This document shows positions 44,461 to 53,209 of a stretch of DNA of 64,000 nucleotides, in pieces. Location of the stretch: assembly GCA_003240755.1 (NCBI GenBank), contig QFNF01000009.1, forward strand, positions 1 through 64,000, given 5' to 3'. The first letter of the stretch is position 1; each line of letters begins with the position of its first letter. The notes under the pieces are model-generated. The model saw nothing but the letters and a program-made list of their open reading frames with translations. It made no database searches and was not told the origin of the DNA. Both the position numbers and the translations under genes were made by a program. This DNA comes from Sphingomonas hengshuiensis. Its GTDB lineage: Bacteria > Pseudomonadota > Alphaproteobacteria > Sphingomonadales > Sphingomonadaceae.

Positions 44461-46791
44461 ATGCGTTTCCTGTCCTGCCTGCAGGATCACAATCTGCCGC
44501 TCGTCGGCCTCGCCGCGTGGTTCTGCCTCGTCGGGTCGATGATTACCATCCGCCTGCTGGGCCGCATCCGCGATGCCGAACGCGGCACGCGCATCGCATG
44601 GGTGTTCCTGAGCGGGGCGGCGACGGGCGCCACGATCTGGTGCACCCATTTCATCGCGATGATCGCCTATCAACCCGGTGTCGAGGTCGCCTACGAACCG
44701 CGGCTCACCGGCCTGTCGCTGCTGCTCGCCATCCTCGGCAGCGCCGCCGCGCTGCATGTCGCCACGCGCCGCTGGCGCCTGTCGGCGGCGCTGGGCGGCG
44801 CGCTGTTCGGGGTCGCGGTCGCCGTCATGCACTATACGGGCATGCAGGCGTTCGTCGTCGACGGCATCGCGCGCTGGTCGCCGGGCGACGTCGTGGTGTC
44901 GGCGCTGTTCGCGGTGGTGCCGGGCGCGCTCGCGTTCGACCGGGCACAGGGACGCGGGCGGTGTTCGGGCCATTGGTGGGCGACCGCCCTGATGGTCGCC
45001 AGCATCGTGCTGCTCCATTTCACCGGCATGTCGGCGCTGACCATCGTGCCGTTCGCGCCGGCGGCGGGCCATGTCGGGTCGAGCGCCGCGACGATCGTGA
45101 TGGCGATCGCGGTGGCCGGCGTCGGCATGCTGGTCATCGGCACCGGCCTTGCCACCTATATCCTCGATGCGCAGGCGCGCGCCGACACCCGCCGGCGGCT
45201 GACCGAGCTGCTGGAGGGCAATGTCGATGGCATGGTCATCGTCCAGGACGATGTCGTCACCGCCGCCAACGCCGCCTTCGCCACGCTGATCGGTGACGAT
45301 GCGGCGGTGATCGGGCAGAGGCTGACGCGCTGGATCGCCGACCTCGCCGCCGCCCGGCCCGACCGGCTCGCCCAGTTGACGCTGACCGCCGCCGATGGCG
45401 ACATCCCGATCGAGGTCGCGGTGCGCGTCGATCGCCGCCGCTCCCGTCCGCAGACCATCTATTCGATCCGCGACCTGCGCGCGCGCATCGCCCAGGAACG
45501 CCGCATCGCCCATCTGGCGCGCAACGACAGCCTGACCGGCCTGCCCAACCGCACCTCGTTCCTCGAATGGATGACGCGCCAGACCGCGCCCGACAGCCCG
45601 CACCGCGCCGTCGCCCTCCTGTCGATCGACCTCGACCGGTTCAAGGAGGTGAACGACATGCACGGCCATGCCGCGGGCGACCAGTTGCTGACGCGGATCG
45701 CCGGGCGGATGCGGGCGGCGCTGCTGCCCGGCGAATTCATCGCGCGCCTGGGCGGCGACGAATTCGTCGCGGCGGTGCCGGTCGCCGGACCCGACGATGC
45801 CGCCCGGCTGATCGACCGGCTGCGCGATGCGATCACCGCCCCGGTCCTGCTGGAACAGGAGGGGGTCGAGGCCAGTTGCGGCATGAGCATCGGCGTGGCG
45901 CTGTGGCCGCGCGACGCGACCGAGCTGTCGACGCTCATCAACAATGCCGACCTGGCGATGTACCGCGCCAAGGGGTCGATCGCGACCGATGCCTGTTTCT
46001 ATGAAGAGGAGATGGACAAGACGGTGCGGCTGCGCCGGCGGATGGTGAAGGAACTGCGCGCCGCGATCGACCATGGCGAATTGTCGCTGCACTGGCAGGT
46101 GCAGGAATCGGTCGGGACCGGCGACGTCACCGGCTATGAGGCGCTGCTGCGCTGGACCCGGGCCGATGGCAGCAGCGTGTCGCCCGCGACATTCATCCCG
46201 CTGGCGGAACAGTCGGGACTGATCCTGACCATCGGCGAATGGGTGCTGCGCACCGCCTGCGCCACCGCCGCCGCGTGGCCCGTGCCGCACCGCATCGCGG
46301 TCAACCTGTCGCCGGTGCAGCTTGGCCATGTCGACCTGCCCCGCCTAGTGCAGCAGGTGCTGCTCGAAACCGGGCTGCCGCCGGCGCGGCTCGAGCTGGA
46401 GATCACCGAGACGGCGATGATTACCGACCCGGTGCGCACCATCCATGTCCTGCGCCAGTTGAAGGCGATCGGCGTGTCGATCGCGATGGACGATTTCGGC
46501 ACCGGCTATTCGTCGCTCTCGACGCTGCGGTCCTTTCCGTTCGACAAGATCAAGCTCGACCGGTCGTTCATGTCCGAACTGAACGGCGGCCCGCAATCGG
46601 CGGCGATCATCCGCGCGGTGCTGGCGCTGGGCGAGAGCCTCGACATTCCCGTTCTCGCCGAAGGGGTGGAGACGCCCGGCCAGCTCGACTTCCTGCGCGA
46701 ACAGGGCTGCGACGAGGCACAGGGCTATCTGCTCGGCCGCCCCGGCCCCCTGCCCGCCCGGACCGCGGAACGATTGCGGCTGACGGGGTGA
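44461..46791 (+). CDS. MHYT-GGDEF-EAL cyclic-di-GMP enzyme
   Basis: A 776-residue membrane protein. The N-terminal MHYT sensor (residues 10-250, seven membrane helices) has its metal-binding motifs at CTHFIAM, VMHYTGM and LLHFTGM, thought to bind copper and sense a gas. A short PAS-like region (LLEGNVDGMVIVQDDVV) follows. The GGDEF domain keeps RLGGDEF near residue 430. The EAL domain keeps YEALLRW near 557, plus IAVNLSPVQLG, LELEITETAM and MDDFGTGYSSL. Both domains look intact, so it may make and break c-di-GMP. c-di-GMP often controls polysaccharide output. Confidence 0.93.
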   Translation: MRFLSCLQDHNLPLVGLAAWFCLVGSMITIRLLGRIRDAERGTRIAWVFLSGAATGATIWCTHFIAMIAYQPGVEVAYEPRLTGLSLLLAILGSAAALHVATRRWRLSAALGGALFGVAVAVMHYTGMQAFVVDGIARWSPGDVVVSALFAVVPGALAFDRAQGRGRCSGHWWATALMVASIVLLHFTGMSALTIVPFAPAAGHVGSSAATIVMAIAVAGVGMLVIGTGLATYILDAQARADTRRRLTELLEGNVDGMVIVQDDVVTAANAAFATLIGDDAAVIGQRLTRWIADLAAARPDRLAQLTLTAADGDIPIEVAVRVDRRRSRPQTIYSIRDLRARIAQERRIAHLARNDSLTGLPNRTSFLEWMTRQTAPDSPHRAVALLSIDLDRFKEVNDMHGHAAGDQLLTRIAGRMRAALLPGEFIARLGGDEFVAAVPVAGPDDAARLIDRLRDAITAPVLLEQEGVEASCGMSIGVALWPRDATELSTLINNADLAMYRAKGSIATDACFYEEEMDKTVRLRRRMVKELRAAIDHGELSLHWQVQESVGTGDVTGYEALLRWTRADGSSVSPATFIPLAEQSGLILTIGEWVLRTACATAAAWPVPHRIAVNLSPVQLGHVDLPRLVQQVLLETGLPPARLELEITETAMITDPVRTIHVLRQLKAIGVSIAMDDFGTGYSSLSTLRSFPFDKIKLDRSFMSELNGGPQSAAIIRAVLALGESLDIPVLAEGVETPGQLDFLREQGCDEAQGYLLGRPGPLPARTAERLRLTG

Positions 46792-47013
46792 CGGGCGGAG
46801 CACCGGCGGACCGCTTCTGTCCGATCACGCTCTAGACCCGTTGCGGCACCTGTCCGATATCGCCGCGATCGACCCTGATCGAACAGTGATCGCGTTCCAT
46901 CGGCGATGTGCGATCTGGGTATAGCCGTATCTTACGTATTGCCAGAACGATGACACCTGTCTGCCGATATGATACCCATTATCGCGAATGGCACTGGAAA
47001 GGGATTTGGTCCA

Positions 47014-47262
47014 ATGGAGGCGCAAAGGGTTCGTATTGTCGAGGGAGGCAAGCTGGTAATACCCGCAGCGATGCGTCGTGAATTGGGAATCAATGCCGGC
47101 GATACCGTGATGGTAGATATCGATCACGGTGAACTGCGGGTCAGATCGATCGCCAAGGCTATCGAACACGCCAGGGCGATACTGCGCCGCTACGTACCCG
47201 AAGGCGTCGGCCTAGCCGATGAACTGATTGCCGACCGCCGTGCCGAGGCGGAACGTGAGTAA
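47014..47262 (+). CDS. vapB: AbrB/MazE-family antitoxin (VapB type)
   Basis: An 82-residue protein with the swapped-hairpin DNA-binding domain in its first 50 residues: QRVRIVEGGKLVIPAAMRRELGINAGDTVMVDIDHGELRVRS. The C-terminal helix would neutralise the toxin. AAGGGA precedes the ATG at 47014, so the 15 extra codons upstream are excluded. Its end overlaps the start of the PIN-domain gene by 8 bases, the normal layout for VapBC operons. Confidence 0.87.
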   Translation: MEAQRVRIVEGGKLVIPAAMRRELGINAGDTVMVDIDHGELRVRSIAKAIEHARAILRRYVPEGVGLADELIADRRAEAERE

Positions 47263-47644
47263 CCGGATCGTACTCGATGCATCCGCCCTGCTCTGTCTGC
47301 TGAACGACGAAAGCGGCGCGGATAGGGTCGCGACCGACCTTACCAGATCCGTGATCGGCGCGACCAATTTGGGCGAAGTCGTATCGAAGCTGCGCGAGCG
47401 TGGCCTTGCGCTTGCGGAAGTGCAGGAAGCGCTGGGCGGCCTGCATCTCGACGTCCGACCGCTGTCGGCGTCACAGGCGATGACGATCGGCGATCTGCGC
47501 CCGTCCACACGGGCCCTGGGACTGTCGCTCGGCGATCGGGCCTGCCTCGCGCTGGCGATCGAGTTGGGGGCCGAACTCTACACGACCGACGCGGCGCTGG
47601 CGCGGGCGGAGGTTGCGATCACCGTCACGAACGTCCGCCACTGA
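47255..47644 (+). CDS. vapC: PIN-domain toxin (VapC type), GTG start
   Basis: A 129-residue PIN-domain RNase: VLDASALLCLLNDESGAD with the first catalytic Asp, TNLGEVVSKLRERG with the conserved Glu, LGDRACLALAIELGAELYTTDAAL with the last acidic residues. VapC toxins cut tRNA or rRNA. The start is a GTG at 47255 inside the end of the antitoxin gene. An ATG 27 bases upstream would add residues unlike the family. It is the second toxin-antitoxin pair within 5 kb. Confidence 0.88.
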   Translation: MSNRIVLDASALLCLLNDESGADRVATDLTRSVIGATNLGEVVSKLRERGLALAEVQEALGGLHLDVRPLSASQAMTIGDLRPSTRALGLSLGDRACLALAIELGAELYTTDAALARAEVAITVTNVRH

Positions 47645-47673
47645 CAGGGAAGCGGGGGTTGCCCCCCGCCCCC

Positions 47674-50103
47674 TCAATCGTGCCGCAGCGCCCATGCCGG
47701 TGCGGCGCGGCTCGCGCGCAGCGACTGGCCCAGCACGGTCAGCACCGCGACCGCGACCGCGACCACGCTCGCGCCTACGAAGAACAGCGGCGACAGCGGC
47801 ACCGCATCCTCGAACCCTGCCAGCCAGGTCCGCATCGCGACATAGGCCAGCGGCCACGCGACGAGGTTGGCGAGCAGCACGGGGCGCAGGAACTGCCCGA
47901 CCAGCAGCCTGACGATGTCCCCCGACGACGCGCCCAGCGTCTTGCGGATGCCGATCTCGCGCGTCCGGCGCTGGGTGTTGAACGAGGCGAGGCCCCATAG
48001 CCCGACGCAGCCGATCAGCACGGCGAGGCCCGCGCCGATCGCGAACAGGCGGGTGGCGCGGTCGTCGGCCTTGTAGAAGTCGGCGAGCCGGTCGTCGGCG
48101 GTCTCGCCGTCATAGGGCACCTGGGGCACCATGCGCTGCCACAGGGCCCGCACCGCCGCATTCGCACGGCGCGGGTCGCCGGTGAAGCGGATGGTGGCTA
48201 CCGAGGTGCGGATAGCCTCTCCCCGCCGGTAGTTGACATAATAGGTCGGCGTATTGGGGCTGCGCGGCGAGGCGAAGCGCAGGTCGTCGATCACCCCGAT
48301 GATCGTACGCGGCCGTTCGCCGCCGACGGTGTGGCCGATCGCCGCCTGCGGTGATGCGATGCGCAGCGACGACAGCGCGCGGCGGTTGACGACGATGTTG
48401 ATCCCCTTTGCCAGATCCCGTTCGTCGGCATTGTCGGCCCCGTGCGCATCGTCGAACCAGCGTCCGGCGACCAACCGCGCGCCATGCGTCGCGAAGAAGT
48501 GCGGCCCGATCGCCACCCAGTTGAGCGACGGGCCGGTTCCGGGAACGCCGGGCAGCGGCACGTTGTCGCTGTTGTTTTCGCCGCTGCCGCCGATGGCCGC
48601 GTTGGACATGGTCACGCTGCGCACCTGCGGCAGCGCGGCTATCGCGCTGACCAGCGCCGCCTTGCGGTCGCGCGGTACCAACGAATCCGCCATCGAGCGC
48701 ACGACCAGCAACCCGTCGCGCTGGAACCCCAGGTCGCTGGCGCGGACATGGCGCGTCTGCGCCAGCAGCACCGCCGTCCCGATCAGGAAGGCGATGGCGA
48801 GGCCGAACTGCCCGATCACCAGCGCCTCGCGCACCCGCGTCCCTGCCCGCCCGCCGCCGGGCGAGCGGGCCGAGGCCAGCACCGCGGCGGCGGGAAAGCG
48901 CGACAGCAGGATCGCGGGATACACCCCCGCCAGCACGCCGACGACGACCGCCAGCAGCGCCAGCGCCGGGACGACGACCGCATAGGGAATGGTGAGCGAC
49001 AATCCGCCCGCCGCATTGACCAGCGGCAGCCCCAGTTCGGCGAGGATCAGTCCGCCCAGGGCAGCGATGGCGACGGTCAGCACCGCTTCCCCCAGGAACT
49101 GGCGCACCAGCGTGGCCCGGTCGGCGCCCAGCACCTTGCGCATCGCCACTTCGCGGGCGCGCAGCCCGGCGCGCGCCGTGGCGAGGTTCACGTAATTGAC
49201 CACCGCGATCAGCAATGTGAACACCCCGACCAGCCCCAGCGTGACGACGGTCAGCCGGGTGCTGTCGCTATTCTGTCCCTGGGGTGCGAAATGCAGGTCG
49301 GCGATCGGCAGCAATGCCAGTTGCTGCATATCCGATGGCCTGCCGCCCGGCACGGCCAGTTCGGTGCCGCGCCGGTCCACGAAGGCGGTCAGCCTGTCCC
49401 CGAACGCGCGGGCGGCGGCGGGCGTGTCGAACCGCAGATAGGTCATCACCGACGTGCTGCCCCAATGCGACCAGTTCTCCGACGGCGACAGGCGCGGCAG
49501 GGGGACCAGCACCGACAGTTTCAGGTCGCTGTTCGCCGGCAGGTCGCGGAACACCGCGGTCACGCGATAGGGATCGGCGCGATACACCGCCACCACCAGC
49601 TTCTGCCCGATCGGATCGCGGTCGCCGAAATATTTGCGCGCCGTCGTCTCGTCGATCGCGACGCTGCCCGGCTCCGCCAGCGCGGTCGCGGCATTCCCCG
49701 CGACCAGCGGCAGCCGCAGCACCGAAAGGAACGCGGCATCGACCTGCGCCACATTCTCGGTCGTGGCACGCCCGTCGACGATCACGGTGCCGCCCCGCTC
49801 GCCGCCATTGACGCGCGTACCGACCAGGCCCGGGAAATCCTGCTGCATCTGGTTGAGCAATTCCCCCATCGTATAGGGATAGGCGCCGTTCACCGGGCTG
49901 TCGGGCAGCGACCACACCGTCTGCACGACATAGGTCTTGTCGTGATCGGGCAGCCATGTCTCATACCCCGTCTCGAACCGGACATAGAGGCCGAGGATCA
50001 GGAACACCGCGATCCCGACCGCCAGCCCCCCGATGTTGAGCGCGGCGTGGAGCCTGTGGCGGACCAGCGAGCGATAGAGCGACAGCAGCGCGAAACGGTG
50101 CAT
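47674..50103 (-). CDS. MacB/FtsX-type ABC transporter permease
   Basis: An 809-residue permease with two FtsX units. Four helices lie near each unit: N-terminal AALNIGGLAVGIAVFLILGLY, and the central group VTLGLVGVFTLLIAVVNYVNLATA through QFGLAIAFLIGTAVLL. The C-terminal group is AIGAGLAVLIGCVGLWGLASF through SVVAVAVAVLTVLGQSL. Large periplasmic MacB_PCD domains lie between. LRAREVAMRKVLGADRATLVRQFLGEA and RTREIGIRKTLGASSGDIVRLLV are the repeated coupling-helix motifs. It works with the ATPase and adaptor encoded upstream in the same operon. The substrate is unknown. Confidence 0.88.
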   Translation of the reverse strand: MHRFALLSLYRSLVRHRLHAALNIGGLAVGIAVFLILGLYVRFETGYETWLPDHDKTYVVQTVWSLPDSPVNGAYPYTMGELLNQMQQDFPGLVGTRVNGGERGGTVIVDGRATTENVAQVDAAFLSVLRLPLVAGNAATALAEPGSVAIDETTARKYFGDRDPIGQKLVVAVYRADPYRVTAVFRDLPANSDLKLSVLVPLPRLSPSENWSHWGSTSVMTYLRFDTPAAARAFGDRLTAFVDRRGTELAVPGGRPSDMQQLALLPIADLHFAPQGQNSDSTRLTVVTLGLVGVFTLLIAVVNYVNLATARAGLRAREVAMRKVLGADRATLVRQFLGEAVLTVAIAALGGLILAELGLPLVNAAGGLSLTIPYAVVVPALALLAVVVGVLAGVYPAILLSRFPAAAVLASARSPGGGRAGTRVREALVIGQFGLAIAFLIGTAVLLAQTRHVRASDLGFQRDGLLVVRSMADSLVPRDRKAALVSAIAALPQVRSVTMSNAAIGGSGENNSDNVPLPGVPGTGPSLNWVAIGPHFFATHGARLVAGRWFDDAHGADNADERDLAKGINIVVNRRALSSLRIASPQAAIGHTVGGERPRTIIGVIDDLRFASPRSPNTPTYYVNYRRGEAIRTSVATIRFTGDPRRANAAVRALWQRMVPQVPYDGETADDRLADFYKADDRATRLFAIGAGLAVLIGCVGLWGLASFNTQRRTREIGIRKTLGASSGDIVRLLVGQFLRPVLLANLVAWPLAYVAMRTWLAGFEDAVPLSPLFFVGASVVAVAVAVLTVLGQSLRASRAAPAWALRHD

Positions 50104-50119
50104 GGGCGGAACTCCCGGA

Positions 50120-50866
50120 TCAGCCGCAGGTGACGCGGGCAAGGCCGCTGCGGTTCACGGCGCATTGCGCCCGGCCGGTCACGGTGACGCGCGCGATGCC
50201 GCTGGCATCGACCGCCGCCGGTCCGCCGGCCTGCGCGCGGACCGACCCGGTGCCGCTCGCCCGGACCGACAGGCCGCCGGTGGTGAGTGTCGAGGTGTCG
50301 ACATGTCCCGTCCCGCCGGCGGTGATCGCCAGCGCATCGGCATGGCCGTCGGCGACGATGCGCCCGGTCCCGCCCAGCGCCAGCGACAGCCGCCCGGCCC
50401 GCACCCCGTGCAGCGTCGCGGTGCCGGTGCCCGCGCGGTCGATCATCACCCGCTGCGCCTGCAGCCCGGCGATCGTCAGGTCGCCGGTGCCGCCCAGTCG
50501 CGCCTCGAACGCCGGCCCCGCGATCCGCCCGGTACGGACCGATCCGGTGCCCGATGCCTCCAGCGCGCGCAGCGCCGGCAGGGTGATGGCGATCGTCGCG
50601 GCGGGCGTGCCCGCGCGGCTGTCGCAACTGCCCGGTGCGCGGGTGATGGTCAGCACCCCCCCGCGCACCGCGACCCCGATCGCCGCCAGCGATCCTGCCG
50701 CTCCCTGCGCGCGCACCGCAAAGCCCGCGCCCGGCGTGACGACGACATTGTCGCATCCGCGCAGCGCGATGCGATCGAACCCGGCAGCGGCGAAGCTGCG
50801 CGCCGCCTGCGCCATGGCGGGGGCCGGAAGGAGCGTGGCGAACAGGGCGAGGGGGAGAAGTTTCAT
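50120..50866 (-). CDS. GIN-domain (DUF2807-like) secreted beta-helix protein
   Basis: A 248-residue exported protein with signal peptide MKLLPLALFATLLPAPAMAQ. A repeating pattern of short strands rich in Gly/Thr (ASGTGSVRTG, LGGTGDLTIA, RAGTGTATLHG, LGGTGRIVADG, AGGTGHVDTS, ASGTGSVRAQ) gives the right-handed beta-helix of the GIN/auto-transporter-head family. A Cys in LRGCDNVVV and others may form disulfides. It lies 16 bases before the ABC permease gene, within the exporter operon. The role in export is unknown, and a cell-surface or stress-related role is possible. Confidence 0.82.
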   Translation of the reverse strand: MKLLPLALFATLLPAPAMAQAARSFAAAGFDRIALRGCDNVVVTPGAGFAVRAQGAAGSLAAIGVAVRGGVLTITRAPGSCDSRAGTPAATIAITLPALRALEASGTGSVRTGRIAGPAFEARLGGTGDLTIAGLQAQRVMIDRAGTGTATLHGVRAGRLSLALGGTGRIVADGHADALAITAGGTGHVDTSTLTTGGLSVRASGTGSVRAQAGGPAAVDASGIARVTVTGRAQCAVNRSGLARVTCG

Positions 50867-50987
50867 GGGGTGTCTCCGGATGGGAAAGGAAGTCGGACGG
50901 ATCGAAATCTTGGAAAGCCGTTCGTCCTGAGTAGCCACTGAGCACGAACGGTTTGGGAGGGACCCACATCGCCCGTCCCCCAACCGT

Positions 50988-51007
50988 ATCCCCGCGCAGG
51001 CGGGGAT
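50988..51007. repeat. REP-type palindrome
   Basis: ATCCCCGC (50988-50995) and GCGGGGAT (51000-51007) pair around loop GCAG. It forms the first half of a pair with the next copy, in the gap between the GIN-domain and ATPase genes. Confidence 0.75.
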
Positions 51008-51049
51008 CCAGGGCGGCAGGAACCGGCGGTCCCTGGGGCTCTGCCCCCC

Positions 51050-51067
51050 CCCCCGCCTGCGCGGGGG
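51050..51067. repeat. REP-type palindrome (paired with 50988)
   Basis: CCCCCGC (51050-51056) and GCGGGGG (51061-51067) pair around loop CTGC and are followed by TAC. A C-run of ten or more bases precedes it. The two copies 43 bases apart look like a REP pair. Confidence 0.7.
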
Positions 51068-51095
51068 TACGTCGTGGGTTGGGCACGCCGGCGCA

Positions 51096-51785
51096 TCACA
51101 TCGCCCGCATCGCATTGGCGACGATCCGCCCATCCAGCATGTCGATGCGGCGCTTCGCCATGTCGGCATGGGCGGGCGAGTGCGTGACCATCACGATCGT
51201 CGCCCCTTCGGCGTTCAGCCCCATCAGGATGTTCATCACCTGCTCGCCATTGGCGGTATCGAGATTGCCGGTCGGTTCGTCGGCCAGGATCAGTTTCGGA
51301 TCGCCGACGATCGCGCGGGCGATGGCGGCGCGCTGCTGCTGGCCGCCCGACAACTGGTGCGGGAAATGGCGCGCGCGGTGCGCGATGCCGACCTTGTCCA
51401 TCGCCGCCGCCACCCGGCCCTTGCGCCCTCCGCTGCTGGCGCCGGCATCGCCGCGATAGGCAAGGCCCAGCGCCACATTCTCCGCGATGGTCAGCTCGTC
51501 GATCAGGTTGAAGCTCTGGAACACGAAGCCCAGCGTCGATCCCCGGAACTTCGCCAGGTCGCTCTCGCCCAGCGCCGCCAGATCGCGCCCGCCGAACAGG
51601 TATCGGCCCCCGGTCGGGCGGTCGACGGTGCCCAGCGTGTTGAGCAGCGTCGACTTGCCGCAACCCGACGGCCCCATGATCGCGACGAACTCGCCGGGTT
51701 CGACGTGCAGGTTGATATCGGCCAGCGCGGTCGTCTCCACCTCGTCGGAGACATAGCGGCGCTGGATATTCTCTAGCCGGATCAT
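51096..51785 (-). CDS. ABC transporter ATPase (MacB/LolD type)
   Basis: A 229-residue ATPase: Walker A GPSGCGKSTLLNTLG near residue 38, Q-loop FVFQSFNLIDELT, signature LSGGQQQRAAIARA, Walker B KLILADEPTGNLD, and the switch His in MVTHSPAHAD. The Q-x-F-N-L-I form and the LSGGQQQR signature are typical of the MacB/LolD/FtsE group. It powers the FtsX-type permease two genes downstream. The adaptor gene lies just upstream, so adaptor, ATPase, GIN protein and permease form one operon. Confidence 0.92.
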   Translation of the reverse strand: MIRLENIQRRYVSDEVETTALADINLHVEPGEFVAIMGPSGCGKSTLLNTLGTVDRPTGGRYLFGGRDLAALGESDLAKFRGSTLGFVFQSFNLIDELTIAENVALGLAYRGDAGASSGGRKGRVAAAMDKVGIAHRARHFPHQLSGGQQQRAAIARAIVGDPKLILADEPTGNLDTANGEQVMNILMGLNAEGATIVMVTHSPAHADMAKRRIDMLDGRIVANAMRAM

Positions 51786-51807
51786 GGATTCCCCTATCGG
51801 ATGCTGC

Positions 51808-53172
51808 CTAGTCGATGTTGATCGTGTCGCCCTTCACGGACGACAGGTTGGTGGTGACGATGCGGTCGCCGGGGTTCAGGCCCGACAGGATCTCGACGAC
51901 TTGCGGGTTGCGGCGGCCGACCCTGACCGGGCGGCGCGTCGCATGGGCGCCATCGGCATCGAGGACGAAGGCGAACGCGCCATTGTCCGCCGCCAGCCAC
52001 CCGCCGACCGGCGCGACCACCGCCTTCGACGCGGCGCCCAGCGTAATGCGGATGTCGAGCGTCTGCCCGCGATTGAGGCTGGGCGTCCTTGCCGCTTGCG
52101 CGGGGGCGGTGCCGGCCCGCTCCCCCGCCGGGTGGGCGAGCGGGCCGGCACCGCCATCGAACGAGAGTTCGACCCGGAACCGCCCGTCCTTCACCGCCGG
52201 CAATACCTTCGACACGGTCAGCGCCCTGCCGTCGGCCCTCGCCTTCTGCCCGACGGCGACGCGGCCGAGATAATATTCGTCGACATCGGCCTCCAGCTTC
52301 CACGACCCCTCGCTGTCGACCTGTCCCGCCGGGTCGCCGGGCTTCAGCGTCTGGCCCGGTTGCAGCGTGAAATTGGTCAGCCGCCCGGCGGCGGGCGCGC
52401 GGATCGTCAGCGCCGACAGCCCGCCGCGCACCGCCGCGAGGTTGCCCGACAGCCGCGCCTGCGTATCGGCGAGCCGTGCCCCCTGCGTCGCGGTGATCCG
52501 CGCCTCGGTCCCGGCACCGCTGCGTAGCTGGGCGAGGCGGCGGGCCTGATACTCCGCCTCGGCGCGATAGCCCGCGACCCCCGCCTCGGACACGATGCCC
52601 TTGTCGAACAGTTGCTGGCGGATGGCGAGGTCGCGGCGCGCCTTGACCAGATCATATTCGGCCTGCGCCACCTGTGCCGACCGGTCGAGCCGGCTGCGCT
52701 CGATCCCCAGCCCTTCGCCGGCGATCGCGCCCAACTGGCTGGCGATCGCCGCCTCGCGCGTCAGCACCTCCAACCGCAGTTCGGGATTGGCCAGCGTGGC
52801 GAGCGGTTGGCCGGCGGCGACCATCGCCCCGTCCTGCACCAGCAGCGCGTCGACCTGCCCGCCCGACAGCACCCCGACCAGCGTCGTCAGCCGCGGCGCG
52901 ACCGTCGCGCGCACCGGCAGGTAATCGTCGAACGCACCCTGCACCACCTCGCCCGTCTCGATCGCGCTCGCGGCGATATCGGTCGATCCGGCAGCGGGCA
53001 GGAAACGCCACAGCGCGACGCTGATGACGATCGCCGCCGCTACGATCCATGTCGCGCGCCGCCGCCACCAGCCCCGCGCCGGCCGGGCGATGCGCCGGTC
53101 CATCGCCGCGCCGGCCGGTGCGCCGGGGGCGGTGCCGGCGGTGCTTGCGCCCGGTGTCGCTTCGGTCATCAT
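51808..53172 (-). CDS. MacA/HlyD-type periplasmic adaptor
   Basis: A membrane-fusion protein of about 454 residues. One membrane helix (TWIVAAAIVISVALWRFLPA) is followed by the lipoyl-like hairpin halves (LVQDGAMVAAGQPLATLANPE and LTIRAPAAGRLTNFTLQPGQTL), a coiled coil (residues 115-220) and a beta-barrel domain (KLEADVDEYYLGRVAVGQ). It would link the ABC permease to an outer-membrane channel. The start is either the ATG at 53172 or a GTG at 53187. The stretch SFDGGAGPLAHPAGERAGTA, between two barrel strands, is encoded by an 18-bp perfect inverted repeat and looks inserted. Confidence 0.85.
   Translation of the reverse strand: MMTEATPGASTAGTAPGAPAGAAMDRRIARPARGWWRRRATWIVAAAIVISVALWRFLPAAGSTDIAASAIETGEVVQGAFDDYLPVRATVAPRLTTLVGVLSGGQVDALLVQDGAMVAAGQPLATLANPELRLEVLTREAAIASQLGAIAGEGLGIERSRLDRSAQVAQAEYDLVKARRDLAIRQQLFDKGIVSEAGVAGYRAEAEYQARRLAQLRSGAGTEARITATQGARLADTQARLSGNLAAVRGGLSALTIRAPAAGRLTNFTLQPGQTLKPGDPAGQVDSEGSWKLEADVDEYYLGRVAVGQKARADGRALTVSKVLPAVKDGRFRVELSFDGGAGPLAHPAGERAGTAPAQAARTPSLNRGQTLDIRITLGAASKAVVAPVGGWLAADNGAFAFVLDADGAHATRRPVRVGRRNPQVVEILSGLNPGDRIVTTNLSSVKGDTINID
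52105..52155. repeat. 18-bp perfect inverted repeat inside the adaptor gene
   Basis: GGCGGTGCCGGCCCGCTC (52105-52122) and its exact reverse complement (52138-52155) flank a 15-base spacer, in frame within the adaptor gene. It encodes a Gly/Ala/Pro-rich segment not typical of the family. Confidence 0.85.
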
Positions 53173-53209
53173 GGGACACAGTGTCACCGATCGCGGCGGA
53201 AAATCCTAA

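Noticed and set aside
44146..46329. Antisense 727-residue frame opposite the MHYT-GGDEF-EAL gene
   Set aside because: The plus-strand protein has all the conserved motifs. The minus frame is Arg/Gly/His-rich with none.
48442..50133. 563-residue plus-strand frame opposite the ABC permease
   Set aside because: A codon shadow of the permease, with no recognisable sequence.
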